Source: Bacteroidales bacterium
GTDB lineage: Bacteria; Bacteroidota; Bacteroidia; Bacteroidales; UBA932
Reading direction: 5' to 3'
Length of the DNA stretch: 64,000 nucleotides
NCBI GenBank assembly: GCA_017428325.1
Contig: JAFRRA010000004.1
Coordinates: forward strand, 124,001 to 188,000
The notes under the pieces are model-generated. The model had not been told where the DNA came from, made no database searches, and was given only the letters and a program-made list of their open reading frames with translations. The translations under genes and the position numbers were made by a program. Shown here one piece after another: positions 8,028 to 17,034 of the stretch. Every line of letters begins with the position of its first letter. The first letter of the stretch is position 1.

Positions 8028-9094
8028 AACCTGAAAGCCACAAAGAAACGCATGTTCCAGTCTTCCGTGCTGGCGTAGTATGCTGAGTGCTTGCCAACCC
8101 TGAAGAAGTTGTAATAAGCGGAATATCCGGCCAGAAACCTGTCGCTGAAAGCATAGCTGACAGATGCCCTGCCCATGTGGGTATAAGAGACGTGAGTCTT
8201 TTTCCCGAAGAGTTTTTTCTGTTCCTCCTTCTGGCTGTCGCTCCAGTCATCTCCGGTGTTCTTGGTTGCGGACTTGGTGGTTATCAGAAGCATAGGAATT
8301 CCGGAAATATGGAATGTCAGCCCTTTAGCCGGCACCCAGTTGTAGGCATAGCCTACGCCAAACGAGAACTGTCTCAGGAAGATCTTGTTTATTCCCCCCA
8401 TCATTCCCCGTAAAACCTGATCGTATGCAGTCAGCTTTGTCTGATTATAGGTAATGCCTCCCAGGAAGCTGCCTGCGCTCTTTTTCTGGATTTTGGAATA
8501 ACTCATCGCGGAGGCGTAGGAAAACTTCTTGGGATTGAAGACATAGTATGCGTTTATTATGAAACTCTCCATCTTGGCCTCGCCGTCCAGAATGGTAAAA
8601 TCGTATCCGCGCTCCTTTGCAGTCAGCTTGCCGTGTATCCTGTCTGTCGTATGGTACAGGAGTTCTCCACCCACCGGAGAAGAGTACAAAGTAAATGAAT
8701 AGTCCTTTTTGAAACCCTTGTTCAGGTCCTGGGAATAGCTCAGGCCGTAACCCATAAAGTAAAGACCAACTGAAATCTGTTTCTCAACCCTGGAGTTTAT
8801 ATCAACGGAAACCCTCCCCATATCCGGTAAATATTGTTGCTGGGATGGAGACGGATTGCTTCTAAGGTCAAAATCCAGCTGGGACAGATAGGTGTTGGCA
8901 AATACGGTCCACTTGTACTTAGGGGCACCTATATAGTTTGTGTCAACACCCCTCAGATCAATCTTTTCCAGATATCTTACCAGTTTATTCTTCAGCGATA
9001 CGATTTTTGAAGATCCCCCCTCTTCCCCGCTTTGGGAAAAAGCAGGCGAAGCAACCATCAGGCTCAAAATAAACGCGATTAAAACTTTTCTCAT
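8024..9094 (-). CDS. DUF4421-family outer membrane protein, copy 1
   Basis: 356 aa with a signal peptide (residues 1-20, FSQ). The mature region begins with a Leu/Lys helix and then DTNYIGAPKYKWTVFANTY, the N-terminal signature I associate with DUF4421 proteins, followed by beta-barrel-like strands and an aromatic C-terminus (FVAFRF). It is a close paralogue of the gene at 9107-10198: long blocks such as YYVFNPKKFSYASAMSY and SKIQKKSAGS are shared word for word. It lies 12 nt downstream of that copy and is probably translated from the same mRNA. Function unknown. Confidence 0.78.
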   Translation of the reverse strand: MRKVLIAFILSLMVASPAFSQSGEEGGSSKIVSLKNKLVRYLEKIDLRGVDTNYIGAPKYKWTVFANTYLSQLDFDLRSNPSPSQQQYLPDMGRVSVDINSRVEKQISVGLYFMGYGLSYSQDLNKGFKKDYSFTLYSSPVGGELLYHTTDRIHGKLTAKERGYDFTILDGEAKMESFIINAYYVFNPKKFSYASAMSYSKIQKKSAGSFLGGITYNQTKLTAYDQVLRGMMGGINKIFLRQFSFGVGYAYNWVPAKGLTFHISGIPMLLITTKSATKNTGDDWSDSQKEEQKKLFGKKTHVSYTHMGRASVSYAFSDRFLAGYSAYYNFFRVGKHSAYYASTEDWNMRFFVAFRF

Positions 9095-9106
9095 AATTCT
9101 TGAAGT

Positions 9107-10198
9107 TTAAAACCTGTAAGCAAAAAAGAATCTAAGGTTCCAGTCTGAGGTACTGGCGTAATAGGACGAGTGCTTCCCTACCCTGAAGTAGTTGTAGTAC
9201 GTTGAAATCCCCGCCAGATACCTGTCATTCCAGGAGTAACTGGATGAGAATCTCAGCATGTGGGAGAAAGAAACGTGAGTCCTGGATCCAAAGAGTTTTT
9301 TCTGCCCTTCCTTCTGCATAGTGCTCCACCCGTCGTCATTTTCTGATTTCATCTTTGTTGCGGACTTGGTGGTTATCAGAAGCATAGGGATTTCAGATAT
9401 ATGGATGGTCAGGTTCTTTGCCGGAACCCAGTTGTAGCCGTATCCCGCTCCAAAGGCAAACTGCTGGATCTTGATCCTGTTAACCGTTCCCATCACGTAG
9501 GAAAGCCATGGATCGCTTGATTTCAGGCGTGTCCTATTAAGTGTAAGGCCGGCAATAACGCTTCCCGCGCTCTTCTTCTGGATCTTTGAGTAACTCATCG
9601 CAGAGGCATAGGAAAATTTCTTGGGATTGAAAACATAATAGACATTAAGGATGAAATTGTCCATTTGGGCTTCAGTTCCATTCATCTTAAGCATGAGGTC
9701 TTCACCATACAGATCCTTCATGTCTATACTGCCCTTGATCCTGTTGGTGGAATGGTAGCGGTACTCTCCCCCTACCGGTGAAGAATAAAGCGTAAGCGTC
9801 AGGTCTCTCTCATAGCCCTTTCCTAAATTAAAAGCATAACTCAGGCCATATCCCATATAATACAGCCCTAGTGAAACCTGCTTCTGAGTCTTGGAATGAA
9901 GATCGATCACAGCCCGGCTCAGCTGGTAAGGATTACCGTCATCCGCGTTATCCACGAATCTGCTTCGCAAGTCAAAATCCATGCTGGAAAGATAAGAGTT
10001 GGCAAAAACAGCCCACTTCTTCTTGGGAGCGCCGATATAATTGGTGTCTACCCCTCTCAGTTCCCTCTCTTCCAGAAAGTTGACCAGTATATTCTTCAGC
10101 GACACAATCTTTGAGACACCTGTTCCTTCGCCGTCTTGGGAAAAAACGGGAGCAGCAAGAAATAAGGCCAGGAAAATTGTCATAAAGATTTTCTTCAC
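9107..10198 (-). CDS. DUF4421-family outer membrane protein, copy 2 (GTG start)
   Basis: 363 aa. The start is GTG at 10196-10198, giving the charged signal peptide MKKIFMTIFLALFLAAPVFSQ; the next ATG, five codons later, would lose both lysines, so GTG is preferred. The domain layout is as in copy 1, with an insertion of charged residues near DMKDLYGEDLMLKMNG. A TAnnTTTG element (10204-10211) ends only 5 nt from the GTG, implying a leaderless or nearly leaderless message. The pair looks like a recent tandem duplication that has since diverged at surface-loop positions. Confidence 0.76.
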   Translation of the reverse strand: MKKIFMTIFLALFLAAPVFSQDGEGTGVSKIVSLKNILVNFLEERELRGVDTNYIGAPKKKWAVFANSYLSSMDFDLRSRFVDNADDGNPYQLSRAVIDLHSKTQKQVSLGLYYMGYGLSYAFNLGKGYERDLTLTLYSSPVGGEYRYHSTNRIKGSIDMKDLYGEDLMLKMNGTEAQMDNFILNVYYVFNPKKFSYASAMSYSKIQKKSAGSVIAGLTLNRTRLKSSDPWLSYVMGTVNRIKIQQFAFGAGYGYNWVPAKNLTIHISEIPMLLITTKSATKMKSENDDGWSTMQKEGQKKLFGSRTHVSFSHMLRFSSSYSWNDRYLAGISTYYNYFRVGKHSSYYASTSDWNLRFFFAYRF

Positions 10199-10203
10199 GA
10201 TGT

Positions 10204-10211
10204 CAAAGTTA
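10204..10211 (-). promoter_or_regulatory. Candidate -7 element for the DUF4421 operon
   Basis: The minus strand reads TAACTTTG, matching TAnnTTTG. The GTG start at 10198 follows after 5 nt. Confidence 0.45.
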
Positions 10212-10219
10212 ATATTTTT

Positions 10220-10227
10220 TAATTTTG
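10220..10227 (+). promoter_or_regulatory. Candidate -7 element for the barrel gene at 10245
   Basis: TAATTTTG matches TAnnTTTG, 17 nt before the ATG. It is almost back to back with the divergent DUF4421 element. Confidence 0.45.
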
Positions 10228-10244
10228 CGTTAGCAAAAGGAGTT

Positions 10245-12032
10245 ATGCGTTCCGTCTATTCAGGATACCGGGTACTGGTTCTGGCAGCCGTGATGGCCGC
10301 CATCCCATCCCTTTGCCCGGCCCAGAAAACCGACAGCCTTTCCACAAGGGGCAAATGGAGCGGCAATACAACGGTTTCAGCCGGATACAACTACGACAAA
10401 TCCCCCTGGAAAGAGATGATTCCGGACCTTAAGCATCAGAGTGCGAACATAAAGCTTAACCTGAAATACATCAAGAAGGATTTCACCGCTACCGTCCAGT
10501 TCAATTCGGCTTGGGATAACCACTGGAAATCAGCTGAGGGATTTTATATCAAAAATACCGAAGACCTTTCTACAAGCTGGTCCCAGATAAAACATATGGG
10601 CAGCATCTACAATTTCAGAACAACCTTCCAGTGGAAAAGGCCAAATACAGTCTACAACTCTTTTGTCAACATCAATTACAACTACAACCACAACAGAAGA
10701 TACAACAACACGCTCAATATAACAGCCCTGAAACTAGGATTGCAGGGAGAAGACAACAATTCTTACACCTTTACCTCCGGAGGAGGCTTCAACCTGACAA
10801 GAAAACTCAATAATGGCAGAAAATTGTTCTGCGAGACATATTTCGGTTATACAAACATAGACCGTTACATTGAGTTTTCAACCCTCAGCTCAAATGAAGG
10901 CGCAATAGACAGGATATACCGCAAAACCCCTTTTACAATCGGTTTCAAATCAGAATCCAGAGTTTATCTGAGCGCACCAAACACTTTCAATATCAATAAC
11001 CTTAACACAGAGGCCGGAGGATTCTTTTCCATAACCTACGACAATGAAAAAAACAGAGGGGCATATCTTGCCGATCTCGGTAACAAGAACTCGTGGGTGG
11101 ACAGCCTCAAGCTAAGGGAAACATTCAGGTATGGCGTTATAAACCTAAGTCCTTATCTGAAAGCTGATTATTCTTACAAATATCTAAAGCTGAAACTGGA
11201 TGCCAGAGTCCAGTTTTACGCAGACAAACTAACCAACAAGGAAGAACACCAGTCATACGACTTCAAGGACCCGGTATTATTAGGAAACAGCGAAGCTGAA
11301 TTCAGGATTGCGGAAAACCACTATTTTGCCGTCGGATACCAGACATCAATCCGTCGTCCGACATACTTGCAACTTTGCTGGTACTTGAGGGAGGGAGCAT
11401 TTCCTGACCAGTACATAGTAGGAAATCCTAAACTTAAAGTCACCCGCTCCTATAGGAACATCTTTTCGTACAGGATACGCTTCAGAAGGTTCTCGAGCGA
11501 ACTCTCTTCATCCTTCACCCGCAACCTCAGGGAAGTGGAGCAAACCTTCTTTGAAGAATATATCGGTGAGAAAAAGTACAAATTCTTCACCTGGATCAAT
11601 ACATCCTACAGCAAAATCTGGAATACCGCCTTTTTCCTCAGATACGACACCCAAAGATACTACCTTAGAGCGGACGTTAGTTATTACGATTACAAAGGAA
11701 AGGCAAAGACTGCCGGCACAGTCAAAAATGACCATTACTGGACTGCAAAGGCATCCGGAGGATTCAACTTTAAAAGAGGGTGGAGCATATCTTCAGACAT
11801 CTCCTACCGCAGCAAGATATCAAGGGCCTTCTACTCTTACGACAAGTATTACACCCTTAACTGCCGCATAGACAAGAAGTTCAATCGTCACACCATATTC
11901 CTGGAAGGAAGAGACCTCCTGGAGCAGAAGATAACCACCAGATTTGTTTCAGAAGATGAAATGAATATCTGGGCGGAAACTGCCTACAACAACCGCAGGT
12001 TCTTCCTGATTGGCTATATATTCAATTTCTAG
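10245..12032 (+). CDS. Outer membrane beta-barrel protein resembling a TonB receptor barrel without plug
   Basis: 595 aa from the ATG at 10245, which has an AGGAG sequence just upstream and begins the signal peptide MRSVYSGYRVLVLAAVMAAIPSLCPAQ. Longer in-frame starts would overlap the divergent gene. The whole mature protein is a series of aromatic, alternating strands. The segment RRPTYLQLCWYLREGAFPD...GNPKLKV resembles the conserved barrel part of the outer-membrane-protein beta-barrel (TonB-receptor-like) families. There is no room for a carboxypeptidase-like domain or plug before the barrel, and no TonB box is evident. It could be a passive barrel or assembly partner. It faces DPP11 convergently with a 4-nt gap. 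Confidence 0.8.
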   Translation: MRSVYSGYRVLVLAAVMAAIPSLCPAQKTDSLSTRGKWSGNTTVSAGYNYDKSPWKEMIPDLKHQSANIKLNLKYIKKDFTATVQFNSAWDNHWKSAEGFYIKNTEDLSTSWSQIKHMGSIYNFRTTFQWKRPNTVYNSFVNINYNYNHNRRYNNTLNITALKLGLQGEDNNSYTFTSGGGFNLTRKLNNGRKLFCETYFGYTNIDRYIEFSTLSSNEGAIDRIYRKTPFTIGFKSESRVYLSAPNTFNINNLNTEAGGFFSITYDNEKNRGAYLADLGNKNSWVDSLKLRETFRYGVINLSPYLKADYSYKYLKLKLDARVQFYADKLTNKEEHQSYDFKDPVLLGNSEAEFRIAENHYFAVGYQTSIRRPTYLQLCWYLREGAFPDQYIVGNPKLKVTRSYRNIFSYRIRFRRFSSELSSSFTRNLREVEQTFFEEYIGEKKYKFFTWINTSYSKIWNTAFFLRYDTQRYYLRADVSYYDYKGKAKTAGTVKNDHYWTAKASGGFNFKRGWSISSDISYRSKISRAFYSYDKYYTLNCRIDKKFNRHTIFLEGRDLLEQKITTRFVSEDEMNIWAETAYNNRRFFLIGYIFNF

Positions 12033-12036
12033 CAGG

Positions 12037-14103
12037 TCAGTCTGCAAACACCATCTCATTGAACAGATACTCTGCATGTCCTATATGCTCTATGTTGAAC
12101 AGCAGGTACCTGATATCCAGAGAAATATTACGGCATACAGAAGGGTCGTAAACAATATCTGACATTGTCCCCTCCCATACACGGTCGAAGTTGATTCCTA
12201 TCAGGTTTCCGTCTGCATTGATTATAGGGCTTCCGGAATTACCGCCAGTTGTATGGTTGGTGGCCAGGAAGCATACCGGCTGGTCGTCGTGACCGCCTTC
12301 TGCGTATATATCCCTGAGCGCCTGTGGAATATTATAGTCAAAGATGTTCGGATTGTCCTTTTCAATGATACCCTTAAGCGTAGAAACCGGTGAATAGTAA
12401 ACTCCGTCCGCAGGACTGTAGCCCTTTACGTTTCCATATGCAATCCTAAGAGTGAGGTTGGCATCCGGATAGAACTGCTTCTGAGGCTCATAATCCATCT
12501 GACCCTGCATATAATCGCGGTAAGCAAGCCTTATCTGGCTGTTTACATCGTTGATTACAGGCCTCAGTGTATTGAAATACCACTTGTAGAATGCGTCATA
12601 CATCTGGTAAGCTGGATCGTTCTTTATAGCTTCCGCATCATCCTTTGTCAATGCAAGGACCCTCTCCTTGTCAGTAAACAGGGATTTTGCGTAAATGTCT
12701 TTCTGCCAGGCCTCCACGCTGCCGTATGACTTCAACTTTTCCTTGAAATACTGAGGCTTGAACTCATCACTCATCTCAGAGTCAAATGCCTTTAGCATAG
12801 CCACGAAGATTTCCTCGTCTATAGGCTGGTAATAATCCTTGAAGAATTGCTCAGCTACTGCATCCTTGGCTTCCTTGTTCTTAATGATCATCATTACGGT
12901 TGAGGCTATCTGGAGAAGCTCGATGCTCCTTACAGTCTCGTTATAATACTCATAGGCAAGGAAATACGGGTTTCTCTTCTGGTAAAGGGTTTCGAGCTTT
13001 TCCACAAGCCCGTCGTAACGGGTTCCCTTTGCCCACTCCTTGAAACGCTCCTGATATTCCTTCTTCTTCTCCACGGTCTTCATCCTACGGATTCCCTTCT
13101 CCTCTCCCTGCCACTTCTTCCAGGCATTGGATACGTTTGCCGCCTTGGAGGAATACTGTATCCTTACGGCCTGGCTCTGGCCCATATACTTCTTCATTAT
13201 GTCCAGACGCTTGGTCCTTAGGTCAATTTTCTTTGGGTCCGAAACAGATCCGGTATATTCCACCTCATCAGATGTCACATATTCCTTTGTAGAACCCGGG
13301 CATCCGTAAACAAATGTAAAGTCTCCTTCCTTAACGCCTTTTGTGGAAATCTTGAAGAATTTCTTCGGATGATAAGGCACATTTTCCGGAGAATAATCTG
13401 CAGGATTGTTGTCCTTGTCTGCGTAAATACGGAAGATTGAAAAGTCTCCGGTATGTCTCGGCCACATCCAGTTGTCGGTATCACCTCCGAACTTTCCTAT
13501 TGAGGAAGGCGGAGCACCCACCAGTCGCACGTCCTTGAATGTGCGGAAGACGAACAGGAAATACTGGTTGCCGTAGAACAGCGCCTCCACATTGGCCCTG
13601 AGTCCCTTCCCTTCCTTTACTGCATCGGCGACCAGTGCCTGAGAATTAACCTTAATGACAGAATCCCTCTGCCTTTCCGTCATTCCCTCCCCATAGCCCT
13701 TCAGAACGGCATCGGTGACCTCCTCCATATACTCCAGGAAACTCACTGTAAGTCCCTTGTTAGGCAGCTCCTGGTCTCTGCTCATAGCCCAGAAACCGTC
13801 TTTCAGATAATCGTGCTCAACGCTGGAATGTCTCTGGATCTGGCCATAACCGCAATGGTGGTTGGTGAAAAGCAGGCCTTCTCCGGAAACCAGCTCTCCG
13901 GTGCAACCGGAGCCGAACAGCACGACAGCATCCTTCAGGCAGGCCTTGTTCACGCTGTAGACATCCTCTGCCTTGAGCTTAAAGCCCTTGGCACGCATAT
14001 CCTTGATTCTCTGGTTAATCAGTACGGGAAGCCACATTCCCTCGTCTGCCTGAGCCGGTACAGCCAGAAGGACTGCCAGCAGGGCAATCAGTATTTTTTT
14101 CAT
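12037..14103 (-). CDS. dpp11: S46 dipeptidyl-peptidase 11 (Asp/Glu-specific)
   Basis: 688 aa with a signal peptide (cut near AQA, residue 19). It has the chymotrypsin-like fold of S46: catalytic His in TNHHCGYG (82-83), Asp in RHTGDFS, and Ser623 in TGGNSGSP. The specificity residue lies 18 positions after the catalytic Ser. Here it is Arg641 (NFDRVWEG), as in Porphyromonas DPP11, which binds acidic P1 side chains; DPP7 has Gly there. It therefore should release X-Asp/X-Glu dipeptides in the periplasm. It is last in an apparent operon with a small lipoprotein and phospholipase A (18- and 24-nt gaps). Confidence 0.93.
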   Translation of the reverse strand: MKKILIALLAVLLAVPAQADEGMWLPVLINQRIKDMRAKGFKLKAEDVYSVNKACLKDAVVLFGSGCTGELVSGEGLLFTNHHCGYGQIQRHSSVEHDYLKDGFWAMSRDQELPNKGLTVSFLEYMEEVTDAVLKGYGEGMTERQRDSVIKVNSQALVADAVKEGKGLRANVEALFYGNQYFLFVFRTFKDVRLVGAPPSSIGKFGGDTDNWMWPRHTGDFSIFRIYADKDNNPADYSPENVPYHPKKFFKISTKGVKEGDFTFVYGCPGSTKEYVTSDEVEYTGSVSDPKKIDLRTKRLDIMKKYMGQSQAVRIQYSSKAANVSNAWKKWQGEEKGIRRMKTVEKKKEYQERFKEWAKGTRYDGLVEKLETLYQKRNPYFLAYEYYNETVRSIELLQIASTVMMIIKNKEAKDAVAEQFFKDYYQPIDEEIFVAMLKAFDSEMSDEFKPQYFKEKLKSYGSVEAWQKDIYAKSLFTDKERVLALTKDDAEAIKNDPAYQMYDAFYKWYFNTLRPVINDVNSQIRLAYRDYMQGQMDYEPQKQFYPDANLTLRIAYGNVKGYSPADGVYYSPVSTLKGIIEKDNPNIFDYNIPQALRDIYAEGGHDDQPVCFLATNHTTGGNSGSPIINADGNLIGINFDRVWEGTMSDIVYDPSVCRNISLDIRYLLFNIEHIGHAEYLFNEMVFAD

Positions 14104-14121
14104 ATCGCGACAATTAGTCTA

Positions 14122-14568
14122 TTAATCTCCACTTCCATAAAGCGCAACAGGCTCACCCTTGAACAGGCCCTTGACGGTATTGCCACCATCGTAGAAATAA
14201 CCCTTGAACACAACGTGTCCGAGGCTGTCCTTAGCCACAATCTTTCCTGTATTCTCGTCTGCGGTGGCCTCATACTCTTCTCCTTTGTAGCAAAGCTTTA
14301 CTGGCCGCCCATCCTGCGGAAGAGGGAAATCAACAGTAAGCTGCTCACCGTCTCCCCAGAAGAAATACATTCCGCCGAAAGATTTCCAGACCTCCTGGCC
14401 TTCCTCCACTGCTATCTCCTCGTCAAACAGGGACGGATCCTCGGCAACGATTTCCGTTGTATCCCCGTCAAGCTCTACAGTCTGGGTGTTGAATTTGAAA
14501 TACTTGCATCCGGAACTCAGCGATGCGGCAATGAATGCTGCCAGTCCGATAAAAAGAATCTTTTTCAT
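14122..14568 (-). CDS. Small hypothetical lipoprotein
   Basis: 148 aa. The signal peptide MKKILFIGLAAFIAASLSSGC ends at a Cys preceded by SSG, an acceptable lipobox. The mature part is acidic (an EDPSLFDEEIAVEEGQEV stretch) followed by a beta-rich half with FFWGDGEQLTVDFPL and repeated short strands (KLCYKGEEYEA, VVFKGYFYDG). I do not recognise a family. It lies between pldA and dpp11 on the same strand, 18 nt from dpp11. Confidence 0.72.
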   Translation of the reverse strand: MKKILFIGLAAFIAASLSSGCKYFKFNTQTVELDGDTTEIVAEDPSLFDEEIAVEEGQEVWKSFGGMYFFWGDGEQLTVDFPLPQDGRPVKLCYKGEEYEATADENTGKIVAKDSLGHVVFKGYFYDGGNTVKGLFKGEPVALYGSGD

Positions 14569-14592
14569 AATATGTCTGCTTTGATTTTACAC

Positions 14593-15423
14593 TCAGTGAA
14601 TTGAAGAATTGTATCCGTGCTTGAGTTCAAGGGAGAAGCCCACCCTGAAATGCGCTTCATACTTGTAGAAGTTCAGAAGGGTTTCACAGTAGCCCTGCCT
14701 GTACTGCGCAAAAATGGAAGGCAGGAAAGTTCCCTTTTCGCTAAGCCTGTAAGACAGGTTGAACTCCAGGTTATAGTTCTTGAATGAATTGGAAGGGTTT
14801 ACCAGTGCGGTAATATTCAATCGATTGTCTAAAGCCCGGTATGTGGCCCAGACCTGGCCGAATCCCCTTTTCTTGAAATAATGCGGAAGTCCTGGGATAT
14901 GCTCATAGTAGCCGTACCACATCTTGCCTCCAAGTATCAACTGGTCAACCGGAGAATAGATGGCCTCTGCATATACGGTATTAACACTTCTGGAATCGTT
15001 GTATATGTAACCGTTTGACTGGTGGCTGACTCCGAACAGGAAATCCCATTGGGGATCGGCAAACCAATAAACGCACAGCCCGGGATTGAAGGTATTTTCC
15101 ACCAGTGGACTGGAAGTGTCATACACGTTCCAAACTCCGTTTTCAGTATAGGTTCCAAGGACATCCACGTTTCCGGCCCTTGCTATCCTGAGCGCCAGGC
15201 TAACCTGGAAGCGGATATCCGCGTTATGCTTGTCTACAGAAGTAGTGTTGGTAGGAATGCCCGTGATAAAATAGGTCTCCTTGAATAAACCGAAAACAGG
15301 AAACCTCTGCTTCAGAGTCTGTTCATAGAAACTGTCATCAGGTATTGACGCAATCTCAGGATTCTGCGCAAAAAGACCTGAAGCAGTAAAAAGTATGAAC
15401 AATAGAGCAATATGTTTTCTCAT
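14593..15423 (-). CDS. pldA: Outer membrane phospholipase A
   Basis: 276 aa with a signal peptide (residues 1-19). It carries the OMPLA active-site block: H134-Q-S136-N-G and N148, with the same Ser-to-Asn spacing (12) as E. coli His142/Ser144/Asn156, so a complete catalytic triad is present. Upstream YTENGVWNVYDTSSP and FNPGL match OMPLA strands. The enzyme is a calcium-dependent outer-membrane dimer that hydrolyses phospholipids misplaced in the outer leaflet. First gene of the pldA-lipoprotein-dpp11 run. A near-consensus -7 box (TATATTTA at 15444-15451, minus strand) precedes it. Confidence 0.92.
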   Translation of the reverse strand: MRKHIALLFILFTASGLFAQNPEIASIPDDSFYEQTLKQRFPVFGLFKETYFITGIPTNTTSVDKHNADIRFQVSLALRIARAGNVDVLGTYTENGVWNVYDTSSPLVENTFNPGLCVYWFADPQWDFLFGVSHQSNGYIYNDSRSVNTVYAEAIYSPVDQLILGGKMWYGYYEHIPGLPHYFKKRGFGQVWATYRALDNRLNITALVNPSNSFKNYNLEFNLSYRLSEKGTFLPSIFAQYRQGYCETLLNFYKYEAHFRVGFSLELKHGYNSSIH

Positions 15424-15443
15424 AGTATATTCAATCGTGATTG

Positions 15444-15451
15444 TAAATATA
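15444..15451 (-). promoter_or_regulatory. Possible -7 element of pldA
   Basis: The minus strand reads TATATTTA, one mismatch from TAnnTTTG. A similar near-match on the plus strand, TATCTTTA at 15475-15482, precedes xth in the same divergent gap. Confidence 0.3.
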
Positions 15452-15503
15452 CTAATAATAGGAATTTATTTGATTATCTTTACAGAAATTATTCAGCGAT
15501 AAC

Positions 15504-16259
15504 ATGAAACTCGTCTCCTGGAACGTAAACGGCCTCAGGGCCTGCCAAGGCAAGGGCTTTTCAGAAACATTCAAATCTCTGGATGCAGATATTTTCTGCC
15601 TTCAGGAAACAAAGATGCAGCAAGGGCAGATGGATCTGGAATTTGATGGCTACCAGTCGTTTTGGAACTATGCAGAAAAGAAAGGCTACTCCGGAACCGC
15701 AGTCTGGACCAGGAAAGCCACGCTTAATGTAACCTATGGAATAGGAATAGAAGATCACGACAGGGAGGGCCGTGTAATCACCCTTGAATACCCATCATTC
15801 TTCTTTGTCTGCGTCTATACCCCGAACTCCCAGGAAGAGCTCAAAAGACTGGGTTACAGGATGGTATGGGAAGATGACTTCAGGAGTTACCTTACGGGAC
15901 TTGACAGGAAAAAACCTGTCATCGTATGCGGAGACATGAATGTGGCCCACAAGGAGATAGACCTCAAGAACCCGAAGACCAACCGCCGCAATGCAGGATT
16001 CACAGATGAAGAAAGGCAGAAATTCTCTGAGCTTCTGGAAGCCGGATTCACAGACACCTGGCGTCATTTCTATCCTGATCTGGAGGGCGTCTATTCCTGG
16101 TGGAGCTACCGTTTCCAGTCCCGTCAAAGGAACACTGGCTGGAGAATAGACTATTTCCTTACATCCAAACGCTTGGATTCCAAGCTGAAGGACGCAAAAA
16201 TCCATACCGGAATCTACGGAAGCGACCATTGCCCCGTTGAACTTGACATTGATATCTGA
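15504..16259 (+). CDS. xth: Exodeoxyribonuclease III (AP endonuclease)
   Basis: 251 aa, the family's usual length. Motifs of the exonuclease III / AP endonuclease fold run in order: MKLVSWNVNGLRA (Asn), IFCLQETKMQ (metal-binding Glu), VCGDMNVAH (Asp/Asn pair), WRIDYFLTS and the catalytic GSDHCPVEL His. It removes abasic-site blocks and 3' phosphates during base excision repair. Cytosolic, no signal. It is followed 16 nt later by a lipoprotein gene unrelated in function. Confidence 0.95.
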   Translation: MKLVSWNVNGLRACQGKGFSETFKSLDADIFCLQETKMQQGQMDLEFDGYQSFWNYAEKKGYSGTAVWTRKATLNVTYGIGIEDHDREGRVITLEYPSFFFVCVYTPNSQEELKRLGYRMVWEDDFRSYLTGLDRKKPVIVCGDMNVAHKEIDLKNPKTNRRNAGFTDEERQKFSELLEAGFTDTWRHFYPDLEGVYSWWSYRFQSRQRNTGWRIDYFLTSKRLDSKLKDAKIHTGIYGSDHCPVELDIDI

Positions 16260-16275
16260 CAAAATAACCGCACCT

Positions 16276-17034
16276 ATGAAAAGAATCATTTTTCTGATGG
16301 CAGCCGCATTAGCCATTGTATCCTGCTCTTCCGATCCTAAAGACTCAGTGTTTGACAAATCGGCGGTGGATTTAATCGGAAACGCCTTTTCCGATTTCAA
16401 TTTGACTGATAACGTAAACGTTTTCCTGGCTCAAAATCCTGAAGACCAGTCCAAATGGAGCATTCAAGCTACAGTACCTGTAATAAAGGTTTCTGAAGAA
16501 GCTATAGACTCACTGGAGATAGAAATAGTTCCGGTGGATGAAAAGGGAGTTAAGGTAAGGGAAGACCTCTCCATCCTGGCTCAAGATTTGGCCAACATCA
16601 TACCTGTTCTCAATTCCGGTGACAGCACCGCCAAGACTATCGTATTCAAATCCGCCAGGGAGTTCACCCGAAAGGAAGCTGATGCCATCCTGGCCAAGGC
16701 AAAAAACCTGACAATGGCCTTCAACAAGCTCCAAAGCCAGAAACCTGCTGTCGCTGAGGAAACTGAAACCAAAAAGGAAGAAGCCGTTAAGGCTGAAAAG
16801 AAAGAACAACCTACCCTAAACTCCCTTTGCGAGCAGTATGGTATTTACGGGATGCTCTCCCAGTATGAAAATCATCTGAAAAACCGCGATAAAAAGGCTG
16901 CAAAGAGAGTTGAAGACCGCATGTGGGAGATAGAGAAGAAGGTCAAGGCAGACCAGAGTATTCCTGAGGCCCTGAGAAAGAAATTCGTAGAATATATTGA
17001 AACTAGGGAAGACCAGATAGAGGACAAATACTAG
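16276..17034 (+). CDS. Hypothetical lipoprotein with charged C-terminal region
   Basis: 252 aa from the ATG at 16276, which begins MKRIIFLMAAALAIVSC with lipobox IVSC; a start 39 nt further upstream would overlap xth. The N-terminal half is a mixed alpha/beta domain (residues about 30-150). A Lys/Glu/Ala-rich linker (about 160-190) leads to a helical C-terminal domain (EQYGIYGMLSQYENHL... to EDKY) likely to form a helical bundle. No family assigned. Its stop overlaps the stop of the convergent acyltransferase by 4 nt (CTAG). Confidence 0.75.
   Translation: MKRIIFLMAAALAIVSCSSDPKDSVFDKSAVDLIGNAFSDFNLTDNVNVFLAQNPEDQSKWSIQATVPVIKVSEEAIDSLEIEIVPVDEKGVKVREDLSILAQDLANIIPVLNSGDSTAKTIVFKSAREFTRKEADAILAKAKNLTMAFNKLQSQKPAVAEETETKKEEAVKAEKKEQPTLNSLCEQYGIYGMLSQYENHLKNRDKKAAKRVEDRMWEIEKKVKADQSIPEALRKKFVEYIETREDQIEDKY

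Noticed and set aside
8024-10198. DUF4421 tandem copies as part of a mobile element
   Set aside because: No transposase, terminal repeats or target duplication; the copies differ too much to be a recent insertion.
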